Part shown: positions 27,147 through 35,197 of the stretch, piece after piece | Position numbering within the stretch: the first letter of the stretch is position 1 | Layout of the letters: every line of letters starts with the position of its first letter | Assembly: GCA_903837355.1 (NCBI GenBank) | Contig: CAILUI010000053.1 | Span: 19,756 to 83,755 of the forward strand | DNA: 64,000 nt | Direction: 5' to 3' | DNA from: an uncultured Victivallales bacterium | GTDB taxonomy: Bacteria; Verrucomicrobiota; Lentisphaeria; Oligosphaerales; JAFGRS01 | The notes under the pieces: generated by a model | The model's input: only the letters and a program-made list of their open reading frames with translations | Database searches by the model: none | What the model was told of the DNA's origin: nothing | Translations under genes and position numbers: made by a program

Positions 27147-28040
27147 ATGAAGATCCTCATCACCGGGGCCTGTGGCTTCATCGGCCGCAATCTGATCGCC
27201 GAGCTAGAGTCCGACCATGAGTTGCGACTGGTCGACAGCGTGGCTCCGGCGGCGGCCACCGTCTTCGCCGGCGGCCGCGACCGGCAGGCCGCGCCGCTGC
27301 GGACGCGCTGGCCCGCGGTGACGGCAGACATCAGCGACCTGGCGGCCCTGCGCCAGGCCTGCGAGGGTATGGATGCGGTCATCCATCTGGCCGCGGACCC
27401 CACCGGGTACGCCGACCGCGGCAAAGAGATCATGCAGGTCAATGTCGTCGGCACCTACGTCGTCCTCGATGCGGCGCGCCAGGCCGGGGTGCGGCGGGTT
27501 CTCTGCGCCTCCAGCATCAATGCCTTCGGCACCTTCTACTGGCGCCTGAGCGGCAAACCGGCGCCGTACACGTCGATGCCTTTGGACGAGTCCTTCGAGA
27601 CCGTGCCAGAAGACCCCTACAGCCTGAGCAAACGCTGCAACGAGGAAAGCTGCGCAGCCTTCACGCGGGCCTACGGCCTGACCACGGCGGCGTTCCGCTT
27701 CGCCGGCGTGTTCTCGGCGGAGCGCTATGAGACCTTCCGGCGGGACCTCCAGCCGACGGCGGCCTGGAGCGACGACCTCTACCAGTGGGTGCATGTCACC
27801 GACGTGGTCCGCGGCCTGCGCCGCGCCGTCGAGAGTCCGAGCCTGCCGACCTTCGGCGTCTACACCCTGGCGGCCGGCGATACGCGTTGCCCGGAGCCGA
27901 CCCTGGACCTCCTGCGCCGCTTCCGTCCAGACCTGGCCGCACAGGTCACGAGTCCCCTGCCCGGCCGGGCTCCGCTGCTGTCGATCGAGCGGGCCCAGCA
28001 GACCTTCGGTTACGCCCCGACCTTCCGCCTGGGTGCCTGA
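27147..28040 (+). CDS. NAD-dependent epimerase/dehydratase (extended SDR)
   Basis: 297 aa from the ATG at 27147; the longer track frame overlaps the upstream gene. It has the dinucleotide motif 'ITGACGFIGRN' at about residues 5-15, 'VIHLAADPT', the 'ASSINAFG' strand and the catalytic Tyr-x-x-x-Lys in 'YSLSKR'. Relatives epimerise or dehydrate nucleotide sugars or act on free sugar acids. It is sandwiched between the TIM-barrel protein (8-base gap) and rluA-like gene (20-base gap). Confidence 0.9.
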   Translation: MKILITGACGFIGRNLIAELESDHELRLVDSVAPAAATVFAGGRDRQAAPLRTRWPAVTADISDLAALRQACEGMDAVIHLAADPTGYADRGKEIMQVNVVGTYVVLDAARQAGVRRVLCASSINAFGTFYWRLSGKPAPYTSMPLDESFETVPEDPYSLSKRCNEESCAAFTRAYGLTTAAFRFAGVFSAERYETFRRDLQPTAAWSDDLYQWVHVTDVVRGLRRAVESPSLPTFGVYTLAAGDTRCPEPTLDLLRRFRPDLAAQVTSPLPGRAPLLSIERAQQTFGYAPTFRLGA

Positions 28041-28060
28041 CTCGCCGCGGGTGAGCAAGC

Positions 28061-29098
28061 ATGACCCCACCGGCGTCCCGACGGGCCCGATTCAGCATCC
28101 GCGACGAGCGCGTTGGCCTGCGTCTCATGGAGATGCTGCTGTCGCGTTTCCCGTACCACACGGAAGAGGAATGGGCGCAGCGTCTGCACAGCGGTGCGGT
28201 CCTGATCAACGACCAACCCAGTTCGCCCACGCACGTCCTGGCGGCGGGCGACGTCATGGAGTACGACGCCGCCGACATCCCCGAACCCGCGGTCAGCCTG
28301 GCCGTCGATATCCTCTATGAAGACAGTGATATCATGGTGGTCGACAAGCCCGCCGGCCTGCCCTGCCACCCGGCTGGGCGCTTCTTCGAAAACACGCTCT
28401 CGGCTTTCCTGAAGCGGACCACGGGCAGCGCGACCCTGGAGCTGGTGAACCGACTCGACCGCGAGACCTCGGGCCTGGTCGTGGTCGGCAAACACCCGAC
28501 GGCCGCCCGCGCCTGCCGGCTGCAGTTCGAACGCCGGCAGGTCGAGAAGCGCTACACCGTTCTGGTCGAGGGCCACTTCCCCCCCGCCTGGCGCGCCACG
28601 GGTCGCCTCACACCTGACCCGGCCAGCCCAATCCGTCGGAAGTGCCGCTTCATCCCGGACGCGGACGCGGCGCCGCTTCAGCCTGGCCCAGCCGCCGCCT
28701 CCGGCAGCGGCGCCGACTGGGCCGACACCGAGTTCCGCTGGCGGGCCCAGCACGGGCCGATCAGTGAACTGGATGTGGTCCTGCACACCGGCCGTACCCA
28801 TCAGATCCGAGCCACGCTCGAGGCCCTGGGTTTCCCCGTGGTCGGCGACAAGCTCTACGGCGGCGATCCGACCGTCTTCCTGCGCTTCTGCCAAGACCGC
28901 CTGACCGACGCCGACCGACGCCGGCTACGCCTGCCGCGCCAGGCACTGCACGCGGCCGAGATCGCCTTCCGCCACCCCCGCACCGGCCAGTGCCTCACCT
29001 ACCGCGCCGAGTTGCCGGCCGACTTGCGCGAGTTCATCGCCCGCAGTGCCAGCCCGCATGGCCCGACTGGCACCGCGCCACTTGCGGCGCCACCTTAG
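28061..29098 (+). CDS. RluA-family pseudouridine synthase
   Basis: 345 aa. An S4-like RNA-binding start ('GLRLMEMLLSRFPYHTEEEWAQRLHSGAVLINDQ') is followed by the synthase domain: 'LYEDSDIMVVDKPAGLPCHPAGRFFENTL', the catalytic-Asp motif 'LVNRLDRETSGLVVV' and 'LHTGRTHQIRATLEALGFPVVGDKLYGG'. It isomerises uridine to pseudouridine in rRNA or tRNA; the exact site cannot be read (RluC/RluD/TruC-type). A non-conserved insert of about 30 residues follows 'RRKCRF'. It ends the three-gene unit begun at 26281. Confidence 0.93.
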   Translation: MTPPASRRARFSIRDERVGLRLMEMLLSRFPYHTEEEWAQRLHSGAVLINDQPSSPTHVLAAGDVMEYDAADIPEPAVSLAVDILYEDSDIMVVDKPAGLPCHPAGRFFENTLSAFLKRTTGSATLELVNRLDRETSGLVVVGKHPTAARACRLQFERRQVEKRYTVLVEGHFPPAWRATGRLTPDPASPIRRKCRFIPDADAAPLQPGPAAASGSGADWADTEFRWRAQHGPISELDVVLHTGRTHQIRATLEALGFPVVGDKLYGGDPTVFLRFCQDRLTDADRRRLRLPRQALHAAEIAFRHPRTGQCLTYRAELPADLREFIARSASPHGPTGTAPLAAPP

Positions 29099-29139
29099 GC
29101 TGCGGTACACGCTCGACAGTGCGCAAACGGAGATTGGCT

Positions 29140-31971
29140 ATGGTCCCCACCCTCAGACTCCTCGGCGCCGGGATGGGCCTGCTCGGCGGCGTGGCTCTGG
29201 CCGCGGAACCGATCACGGAGGCCGCAATGATCCTGAACACGCCCTCTGCCCGGATCGTCATTGATAGCGCCGGCTGCACCGCGGTCTTCGCCGACAGTGC
29301 GGGGACGAACTACGCGACAACCCCGCCGGCGCCTTTCGCCCGCCTGCGCCAGGCCGGCAAGGACTGCCCGGCGACACAGGCACGCCTCGTCGACGGCCTG
29401 CTGCATCTCGAGTTCGCCGCCGCCGGCGCCAGCGCCGACCTGCGCCTCAGCCAGCGCGCCGACTACACCCTCATCGAGGTCGTGGCTGTGACCGGCGATG
29501 GCATCGAGGAACTGGCCTTCATCGACATCCCCCTGGGACTCAAAGGCAGCCCCAACGAGCCGCTGGCGGCCTGCTGTCTGGCCCTCAACCTGCAGACTAA
29601 CGCCCGCGGCATACCGCAGGCCAGCTCCTCCCTCTGGGCCGCCTGCTACCCGCGCTTCGGTTTCGTGGGCGCGCAGGCTGCGCTCATTGCCTGTCCGCAG
29701 GCCGATCTGCGCCAGGTACTGCAGCGGGCGGTCACCGCCGCCCCCGACCTGCCGCACTCCCCCATCGGCGGCCCCTGGGCCCTCGACGGCGCCGACAATC
29801 GCCGCTCTTACCTCTTCGATTTCGGGGAACTCACCGAGGCCACGGTGGATGACTGGATCGCGTTGGCCCAGCGCCTGGGCATCACCCAGATCGACTTCCA
29901 TGGCGGGCGCTCGTTCCGCTTTGGCGACTGTGAGCCTGCCCCGGATCTGTTCCCGCGCGGCGTCGAGAGTATGAAGGCCGTCATCGACAAGCTGCACGCG
30001 GCCGGCATTCAGGCCGGCTTGCACACCTATGCCATGTTCATGGCCAAGACCTGCCCATGGGTCACGCCCGTCCCCGATCGCCGGCTCGGTAGTGACGCTG
30101 TCTTCACCCTGGCGGAAGACCTGTCCGCGGAGGCGACGGCCCTGCGCGTCGTCGAGTCCACCGCGGCCATGTCGACGGTGACCGGCTTCTTCGTGCGCAA
30201 CAGCACCACCTTCCGGATCGACGACGAGCTGATCACCTACAGCGCCGTCGCCAGCGCGACGCCCTTCGGCTTCCCCACCTGCCAACGGGGCGCCTATGGC
30301 ACCCGGCCGGCGGCCCATGCGCAAGGTGCCAAGGCCTATCATCTGCGCGAGTGCTTCGGGCTCTTCGTCGCCGACGGCGATTCGACGCTCTTCGCCGAGA
30401 CCGCCGCCAAGACCGCCGAGCTCTTCAACGCCGCCGGCTTCGACATGATCTACCTCGACGCGCTCGACGGCGGTGATACCGTCGCCGGTCGCGACGTCTC
30501 CTGGCACTACGAATCCAAGTTCGTCTTCGAGATCTGGAAACGCCTGCAGCGGCCGGCCATCATGGAGATGAGCACCTTCCACCACCACCTCTGGAATGTG
30601 CGCTCGCGCATGGGCGCCTGGGACCACCCCAACCGCAGCCACAAGCGCTTCATTGATCTGCACTGCCAGAGCAATGCGGCCCTCCTGCGCCAGTTTCTGC
30701 CCGGCCACCTGGGCTGGTGGTCCTTCAAGACCTGGCAGGGCCTCAACGGCGAACCCACGCACTCCGACGACATCGAGTACCTCTGCGCCAAGGCCATGGC
30801 TAACGACTGCGGCCTCTCGATCATGGGCATCAGCCCCACCACCGTGACCCAGGTACCGGCCCTGCCGCGCCTCGCCAGCATCGTCAGGAACTACGAGACC
30901 CTCCGGCAGCAGCGCTACTTCGCCGACTCGGTCAGGGAGACCTTGCGTGTGCCCGGCGCCGAGTTCACCCTCTTCCAGAACGCCGAGGGTACCTGGCAAT
31001 TCCGCCCGGTCGAGATCCGCAAACAGAAGGTCGTGGGACTGCAGGACGGCGGCGGCAGCACCTGGGCCGTCGACAACCGCTACGCCGCCCAGCCACTGGT
31101 CGTCCGCATCGAAGCCCTGCTGGCCGCCGGCCCCTATGCGGCCGCAGGCAACCCGACCCTGGCCGACGGCACCGCCGCCGACGCCTTTCCGCTACGCGCC
31201 TGCCAGCCAGGGATCACCGCGACCCTGGAGGCCGTCTCCGAGCCGGTGCAGGTCGGCACGCTCAGCGCCCGACTGACCGCCACCAACGCCACGGCATCGC
31301 CGCTGCGGTCCTGGTGCAAATTCGGCAAGACCTTCGCGCCGACGCTCGAACTCAGTGGCTACCCGGCGCTGGGACTGTGGGTCCATGGCGATGGCAGTGG
31401 CGCCGTGCTGAACCTGCAGCAGACCAGCCCGGAGCACATCTCGGGCGGTATCGCCGACCATTACGTCGTGCTCGACTTCCGCGGCTGGCGTTACGTGGAG
31501 TTGGTCGAACCGGAAGGCGAGCGCTATGCCGACTACGCCTGGCCCTACGGCAACCCCTACGCCATCTACCGCGAAGGCATCCTGCCGAATGCCGTGGAGT
31601 CCCTCAGCGTCTGGCTCAATCACGTCCCCGCCAACGGCTCCGCGGTCTGCCACCTGAGCCCGATCCAGGCCCTCCCGGCCATCCCGGCAACCTTCAAACG
31701 GCCCGCCATCACCCTCGGCGGCAAGACCATCACCTTCCCCGTCGACATCGCCACCGGCCAGTACCTCGAATACCGCGGCCCCGGTGACTGCCGACTCTAC
31801 GGCCAACGCGGCGAGGAACTGGCCAGCGTCATCCCGGAAGGCGAGGCGCCGACGCTCGCTCCCGGCGCCAACGCGCTACGCTTCGCCTGCGAGCCGCAGC
31901 CGGGCCTGAACCCGCGAGCCTACGTGACCGTCTTCGCCCAGGGCGAGCCCTTCGGCGAGCGCCGGCCGTGA
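29140..31971 (+). CDS. large secreted TIM-barrel protein, putative glycoside hydrolase
   Basis: 943 aa from the ATG at 29140 (GGAG 7 bases upstream; signal peptide MVPTLRLLGAGMGLLGGVALAAE). About 30-220 is a beta-sandwich. A TIM barrel follows: 'ITQIDFHGGRSFRFGDCEPAPDLFPRGVESMKAVIDKLHAAGIQAGLHTYAMF' and 'FDMIYLDALDGGDTVAGRDVSWHYESKF', a layout like GH36/GH31 alpha-galactosidase-type barrels where an Asp follows strand 4. A C-terminal beta domain ends it. No catalogued family is recognised with confidence. The barrel appears interrupted by a beta-rich insert ('TFRIDDELITYSAVASATPFGFPTCQRGAYGTRPAAHAQG'). Confidence 0.7.
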   Translation: MVPTLRLLGAGMGLLGGVALAAEPITEAAMILNTPSARIVIDSAGCTAVFADSAGTNYATTPPAPFARLRQAGKDCPATQARLVDGLLHLEFAAAGASADLRLSQRADYTLIEVVAVTGDGIEELAFIDIPLGLKGSPNEPLAACCLALNLQTNARGIPQASSSLWAACYPRFGFVGAQAALIACPQADLRQVLQRAVTAAPDLPHSPIGGPWALDGADNRRSYLFDFGELTEATVDDWIALAQRLGITQIDFHGGRSFRFGDCEPAPDLFPRGVESMKAVIDKLHAAGIQAGLHTYAMFMAKTCPWVTPVPDRRLGSDAVFTLAEDLSAEATALRVVESTAAMSTVTGFFVRNSTTFRIDDELITYSAVASATPFGFPTCQRGAYGTRPAAHAQGAKAYHLRECFGLFVADGDSTLFAETAAKTAELFNAAGFDMIYLDALDGGDTVAGRDVSWHYESKFVFEIWKRLQRPAIMEMSTFHHHLWNVRSRMGAWDHPNRSHKRFIDLHCQSNAALLRQFLPGHLGWWSFKTWQGLNGEPTHSDDIEYLCAKAMANDCGLSIMGISPTTVTQVPALPRLASIVRNYETLRQQRYFADSVRETLRVPGAEFTLFQNAEGTWQFRPVEIRKQKVVGLQDGGGSTWAVDNRYAAQPLVVRIEALLAAGPYAAAGNPTLADGTAADAFPLRACQPGITATLEAVSEPVQVGTLSARLTATNATASPLRSWCKFGKTFAPTLELSGYPALGLWVHGDGSGAVLNLQQTSPEHISGGIADHYVVLDFRGWRYVELVEPEGERYADYAWPYGNPYAIYREGILPNAVESLSVWLNHVPANGSAVCHLSPIQALPAIPATFKRPAITLGGKTITFPVDIATGQYLEYRGPGDCRLYGQRGEELASVIPEGEAPTLAPGANALRFACEPQPGLNPRAYVTVFAQGEPFGERRP

Positions 31972-32020
31972 CCTGCGAACGACGCCGGCGGGCGCGACGG
32001 CAGGGCTGAGAGGCGGAGGG

Positions 32021-32140
32021 GCAAAGCGGTGTCAAGCCACCGGCAGTCCAAAGCTTGGCCTCGCGGCCGACGCAGCATGGAACCGAGTCCTGGCAATAGC
32101 CGGACTCCTTGGACTGCGGCGGCTTGACGCCGCTTTCGTG
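32021..32140. repeat. long imperfect inverted repeat between genes
   Basis: Left arm GCAAAGCGGTGTCAAGCCACCGGCAGTCCAAAG (start 32021) pairs with right arm CTTTGGACTGC-type sequence CCTTGGACTGCGGCGGCTTGACGCCGCTTT (32107-32136), a near-complete match over about 30 bp around a 50-base loop. The right arm has its own GCGGCG/CGCCGC hairpin. From memory, 'GACTGCGGCGGCTTGACGCCGC' palindromes recur in Kiritimatiellota and Verrucomicrobiota genomes; not verified. It fills the 254-base gap between convergent genes and could also serve as a two-way terminator. Confidence 0.6.
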
Positions 32141-32225
32141 CGGGCAACTGGACGTCAGAATGCGTTCGCTTGACGCCCATGGGCCAAGGCGCGGTACTGG
32201 CACCCCGCGCCGACCCCCGTCCGGT

Positions 32226-33395
32226 TCAGCCGATGCCCCGCGCGCACAGGCTACGGATCAACGGCGTGAGCGATTCCGGACCGCTGTCGCGGATCACAAA
32301 GCCCTCCTCGATCCGGTTGGAGCCGCCGGGGCTGCCGAACAGGCTGATGTCGGAGTTGACGCACATGCCGCTGCGCAGCGGGTAGACCGCCTTCTCGTCC
32401 GGGTAGGGGGACTCGGCCTCGGCCAGGCCGATTCCATGCATCGGCGGATAGACGTCGTAGGCCGAGAGCTGGTGCTGCTGGAACACCGCCTTGACGGCAC
32501 GCACCATCTCGCCGGAAATACAGCCGTCCTTCAGGTAACGGAGTTGCACGTTGGCCGCCTCGAACAGCGCCCCCAGGAAACGCTTCTGCGCCGCCGTGGC
32601 CGTGCCCGCAACGAAGGGGTACTCCGCGGTCGCCACATAGCCCTCGTACTGCACCGCCAGCGCCGCCATGATCATGTCGCCGTCGCGGATCACCTTGTCG
32701 GTCGCGCGGCCGATGATGGTGTCAGCGCGCTCGCCGCTGCCGAAGACCATGAAGGTGATCGCCTCGGCGCCGGCCATGCGCGCCGCGCCCTCGGCCACAC
32801 CGGCGGCGTAGACCTCGGTGTTGCCGGGAACGGCTGCCTGCAGCAGCTTCTCATAGCCGGCGCAGGCACAACGGCCGGCCTCTTTGAGGCAGGCGATCTC
32901 GGCGTCGCTCTTCACCAGGCGCAAGCCCTGCAGCACACTGGCCGCATCCACGATCTCGAGGCCGTCGAGCCCCTTCTGGATACGGTTGTAGATCGGCGTC
33001 GGCATGTCATACAGACCAACCAAGCCGAGACGCCGACCGCCACCAAGAGTCTCGCCCAGGATATCCTTGAACGAGGAGAACGTGGCCAGCGGGTAGTCGA
33101 TCTCCTCTGGCACACTGACGCAGGCGAACTCCTTCACATTGCGGATGTCGCCCCACGCCGACATCTCCCGCGCATACTTCTCACCCTCCGGAGCGCCCGC
33201 CAGAATGGGGTTGCCGCGGCGCGGAATGAAGCAGGCGCAGCGCTCGAAAATCGGCCAGTAGTTGCAGACGTAGCGCAGACTCTCTTTCCGGTACTCGTCG
33301 CCGTAGACCACCAGGCCGTCCAACTGCCGGCGCCCCAGTTCCTCCTGGATGCGACCGATGCGCGCGGCGAACTCCACCTTACTGATGCTGGCCAT
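32226..33395 (-). CDS. M24-fold (creatinase/prolidase-like) protein lacking the metal Asp pair
   Basis: 389 aa; AAGGAG lies 7 bases before the ATG. An N-terminal creatinase domain ('RIQEELGRRQLDGLVVYGDEY') is followed by the pita-bread fold. In metallo-aminopeptidases the strand here should read Asp...Asp; this protein has 'DGDMIMAALAVQYEGYVATAEYPFV', without the two metal aspartates in the usual places. The 'HGIGL' histidine and 'EEGFVI' remain. Creatinase is a known metal-free member, so a hydrolase of a small amide or a non-catalytic protein is more likely than a peptidase. It lies downstream of the deoxyhypusine-synthase-like gene on the same strand, separated by tandem repeats. Confidence 0.75.
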   Translation of the reverse strand: MASISKVEFAARIGRIQEELGRRQLDGLVVYGDEYRKESLRYVCNYWPIFERCACFIPRRGNPILAGAPEGEKYAREMSAWGDIRNVKEFACVSVPEEIDYPLATFSSFKDILGETLGGGRRLGLVGLYDMPTPIYNRIQKGLDGLEIVDAASVLQGLRLVKSDAEIACLKEAGRCACAGYEKLLQAAVPGNTEVYAAGVAEGAARMAGAEAITFMVFGSGERADTIIGRATDKVIRDGDMIMAALAVQYEGYVATAEYPFVAGTATAAQKRFLGALFEAANVQLRYLKDGCISGEMVRAVKAVFQQHQLSAYDVYPPMHGIGLAEAESPYPDEKAVYPLRSGMCVNSDISLFGSPGGSNRIEEGFVIRDSGPESLTPLIRSLCARGIG

Positions 33396-33430
33396 CGCGA
33401 TCTCCTTACCTGCGAAACGCTATTCCTTCT

Positions 33431-33460
33431 TCACCACAGAGGGCACAGGGAACACAGAGG
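33431..33460. repeat. CACAGAGG-type simple repeat
   Basis: TCACCACAGAGGGCACAGGGAACACAGAGG is a short run of ACACAGAGG-like units between two minus-strand genes. Translated in one frame it gives 'HHRGHREHRG', a string I have seen as spurious protein in many environmental genomes. It adjoins the heptamer array and probably shares its non-coding nature. Confidence 0.5.
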
Positions 33461-33493
33461 CAAGAGACTGAAATGCCTGTTCGGGCAGCGCCC

Positions 33494-33667
33494 TTCACCG
33501 TTCACCCTTCACCGTTCACCCTTCACCGTTCACCCTTCACCGTTCACCCTTCACCGTTCACCCTTCACCGTTCACCGTTCACCGTTCACCGTTCACCGTT
33601 CACCCTTCACCGTTCACCGTTCACCGTTCACCGTTCACCGTTCACCGTTCACCCTTCACCGTTCACC
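33494..33667. repeat. heptamer tandem repeat TTCACC(G/C), about 25 units
   Basis: 174 bases of perfect 7-bp units read TTCACCG or TTCACCC. The first eleven units alternate G and C (a 14-bp higher-order unit); later units are mostly TTCACCG with single TTCACCC units. The array runs into the 3' end of the minus-strand gene: the last codons (VNGEG) and the TGA at 33649 are made of repeat sequence. It has no CRISPR layout because there are no spacers. Confidence 0.95.
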
Positions 33668-34770
33668 CCGAGCTCCCCGCTGAGCGCCAGCAGGAAGTCA
33701 CGGTTATCCGCCGACACGTAGCGCATCGTGCCACCCATGCGACTGAAGGTCTTGCAGTAGCGCAAGTAGTAATCCGGCGACTCCACCGGCGGCTCACCGG
33801 TGGACCAGTCCCAGCGCGACTCGGCCAGATCCACCACCACGATGAAGTGATCGCGGATGCTCTGCCCGGCCTGCAGGGCCAGGTTCTGGCTCATCGACAG
33901 CGATTTCTCAAAGATCATCGGCGACATCACCGCCGAGCCCACCGAGAGATACACCCCGCCGCTGAGCCGCGAGACACTGTCGGCAAAGGACAGGAAGTCG
34001 CGCTGCGCGGTGCGGCCAACGGCCGCGACATGGTTCAGCGGATGCGTGTAGATGATGTCATGGCCGATCATCGGGTGCGCCGTGAACGGCACCCCCAGCC
34101 GGTAGGCGGCCGCCTGCACGCTGAAGCGCTTCCAGGCGTGCGGGACCTCGATCAGCCCCCGGGGCACCGTGTGGCGCTCCAGCACCGCCAGCAGATCGGC
34201 GGCGGCGGCGGCGTGCTCGGCCGCCTCCGGGGAGTCCGGGGCCGCGCGGATGGCGTCCAGCAACTCGTCGCGCCCAGGCACCAGATGACGGTCGTCGTGG
34301 ATCAGGCGACCGATGCTCTCGCCGTAACCCAGGCCATCGTAGGCACCCAGCAGCAGGGCCAGGTTGAGGTGGAACCCCGTCTCTTGCCAGAGGCCAAACC
34401 TGCCCCGCGCCGTGTTGCCCCGCACATCCTCGCTGGACTGCCCCAGGAAGGCGAACTCCCAGTCGTGGATGATGCCGGCGCCATTCGTGGCCAGATGCTG
34501 CAGCCAGCCCGCCTCGATGAGGCGGATAAGCACGGGCCCGAGCCCGTTCTTGATGGCATGCGCCCCAAACGCCAGGATCACCGGCCGCCCCTCAGACCGT
34601 GCCTGCCGCAGGCGCTGCGCCGTCTCCAACACCGCCGCCGCCGTCCGTGCCGATAGTGGCCCCGGGGCCGTCCCCGGCGGCACCTGGTCGCGCTCGATGC
34701 AGACCTTGTTCTCACGTTCCCGCAGGGGGTGGACAGCGAGCCGAGTGCGATCAAATTGTGGATACGGCAT
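33649..34770 (-). CDS. deoxyhypusine-synthase-like NAD-fold protein (hypothetical)
   Basis: 373 aa from the ATG at 34770. 'PVILAFGAHAIKNGLGPVLIRLIEAGWLQHLATNGAGIIHDWEFAFLGQSSEDV' resembles the NAD-binding half of deoxyhypusine-synthase-like proteins ('GG..K..L', 'T.GAG..HD.E'). Later 'VPFTAHPMIGHDIIYTHP' and 'VYLSVGSAVMSPMIFEKSLSMSQN' also fit that fold. Bacteria lack eIF5A, so such homologues act on other substrates such as homospermidine, or are uncharacterised. The C-terminus is encoded by the heptamer repeat. Upstream lies a divergent promoter region shared with the M55 gene. Confidence 0.6.
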   Translation of the reverse strand: MPYPQFDRTRLAVHPLRERENKVCIERDQVPPGTAPGPLSARTAAAVLETAQRLRQARSEGRPVILAFGAHAIKNGLGPVLIRLIEAGWLQHLATNGAGIIHDWEFAFLGQSSEDVRGNTARGRFGLWQETGFHLNLALLLGAYDGLGYGESIGRLIHDDRHLVPGRDELLDAIRAAPDSPEAAEHAAAAADLLAVLERHTVPRGLIEVPHAWKRFSVQAAAYRLGVPFTAHPMIGHDIIYTHPLNHVAAVGRTAQRDFLSFADSVSRLSGGVYLSVGSAVMSPMIFEKSLSMSQNLALQAGQSIRDHFIVVVDLAESRWDWSTGEPPVESPDYYLRYCKTFSRMGGTMRYVSADNRDFLLALSGELGVNGEG

Positions 34771-35197
34771 GGTCGTAAACGCCTCCGCAAGACACCAGGG
34801 CACAACGTACCCGCCGCAACCGCGGCTGTCGAGCGCGGAGCCGGGCCTTAGGCTCGGCGGTTCCCGCGGGCCGGCCTGGCCGGCCCGCCGTCATACCGCG
34901 GGACTCGGCGCAGGTTGCAGGGCTCTCTATCCTGCCTGCGACCTGACAACGGCAGATGGTTCGTGCCATCTGTTCCACGCCGCCTGCTGCCGAGACCAGA
35001 GTGACCCTGAACTCACGGAACCCTGGCTCGCAACACTTGGCATGGCGCTGATATAGTGTGCGCTACGGCAATCCCACGAAGGGGTGCTGCGACGGCCGAG
35101 GGCATGGCGACCGGTTGACGACCGCTGCCGTTAGCCGCCCCGGCCAGATGGCGCGACGCACGGCCTGGTTCCACCACTGGCAATCACGAGGTGCATG
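34771..35197. promoter_or_regulatory. divergent 427-base gap with palindromes
   Basis: This gap should hold promoters for the deoxyhypusine-synthase-like gene (minus) and the M55 gene (plus). A perfect 11-bp palindrome, GCGGGCCGGCC-T-GGCCGGCCCGC (34866-34888), is flanked by CCGCGG-containing arms and preceded by GAGCC/GGCTC (about 34838-34855). They may be a terminator-like structure or a REP remnant. No gene is seen. Confidence 0.35.

Noticed and set aside
29095-30999. 634-aa minus-strand ORF
   Set aside because: It lies antisense within the 943-aa secreted protein, which has coherent domains; this one has none.
33494-33667. CRISPR array
   Set aside because: Units are contiguous 7-mers with no spacers and there are no cas genes.
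32109-33683. 524-aa ORF ending in HRSPFTVHRSPF repeats
   Set aside because: It is antisense to the M24 gene and its end is the translated heptamer array.
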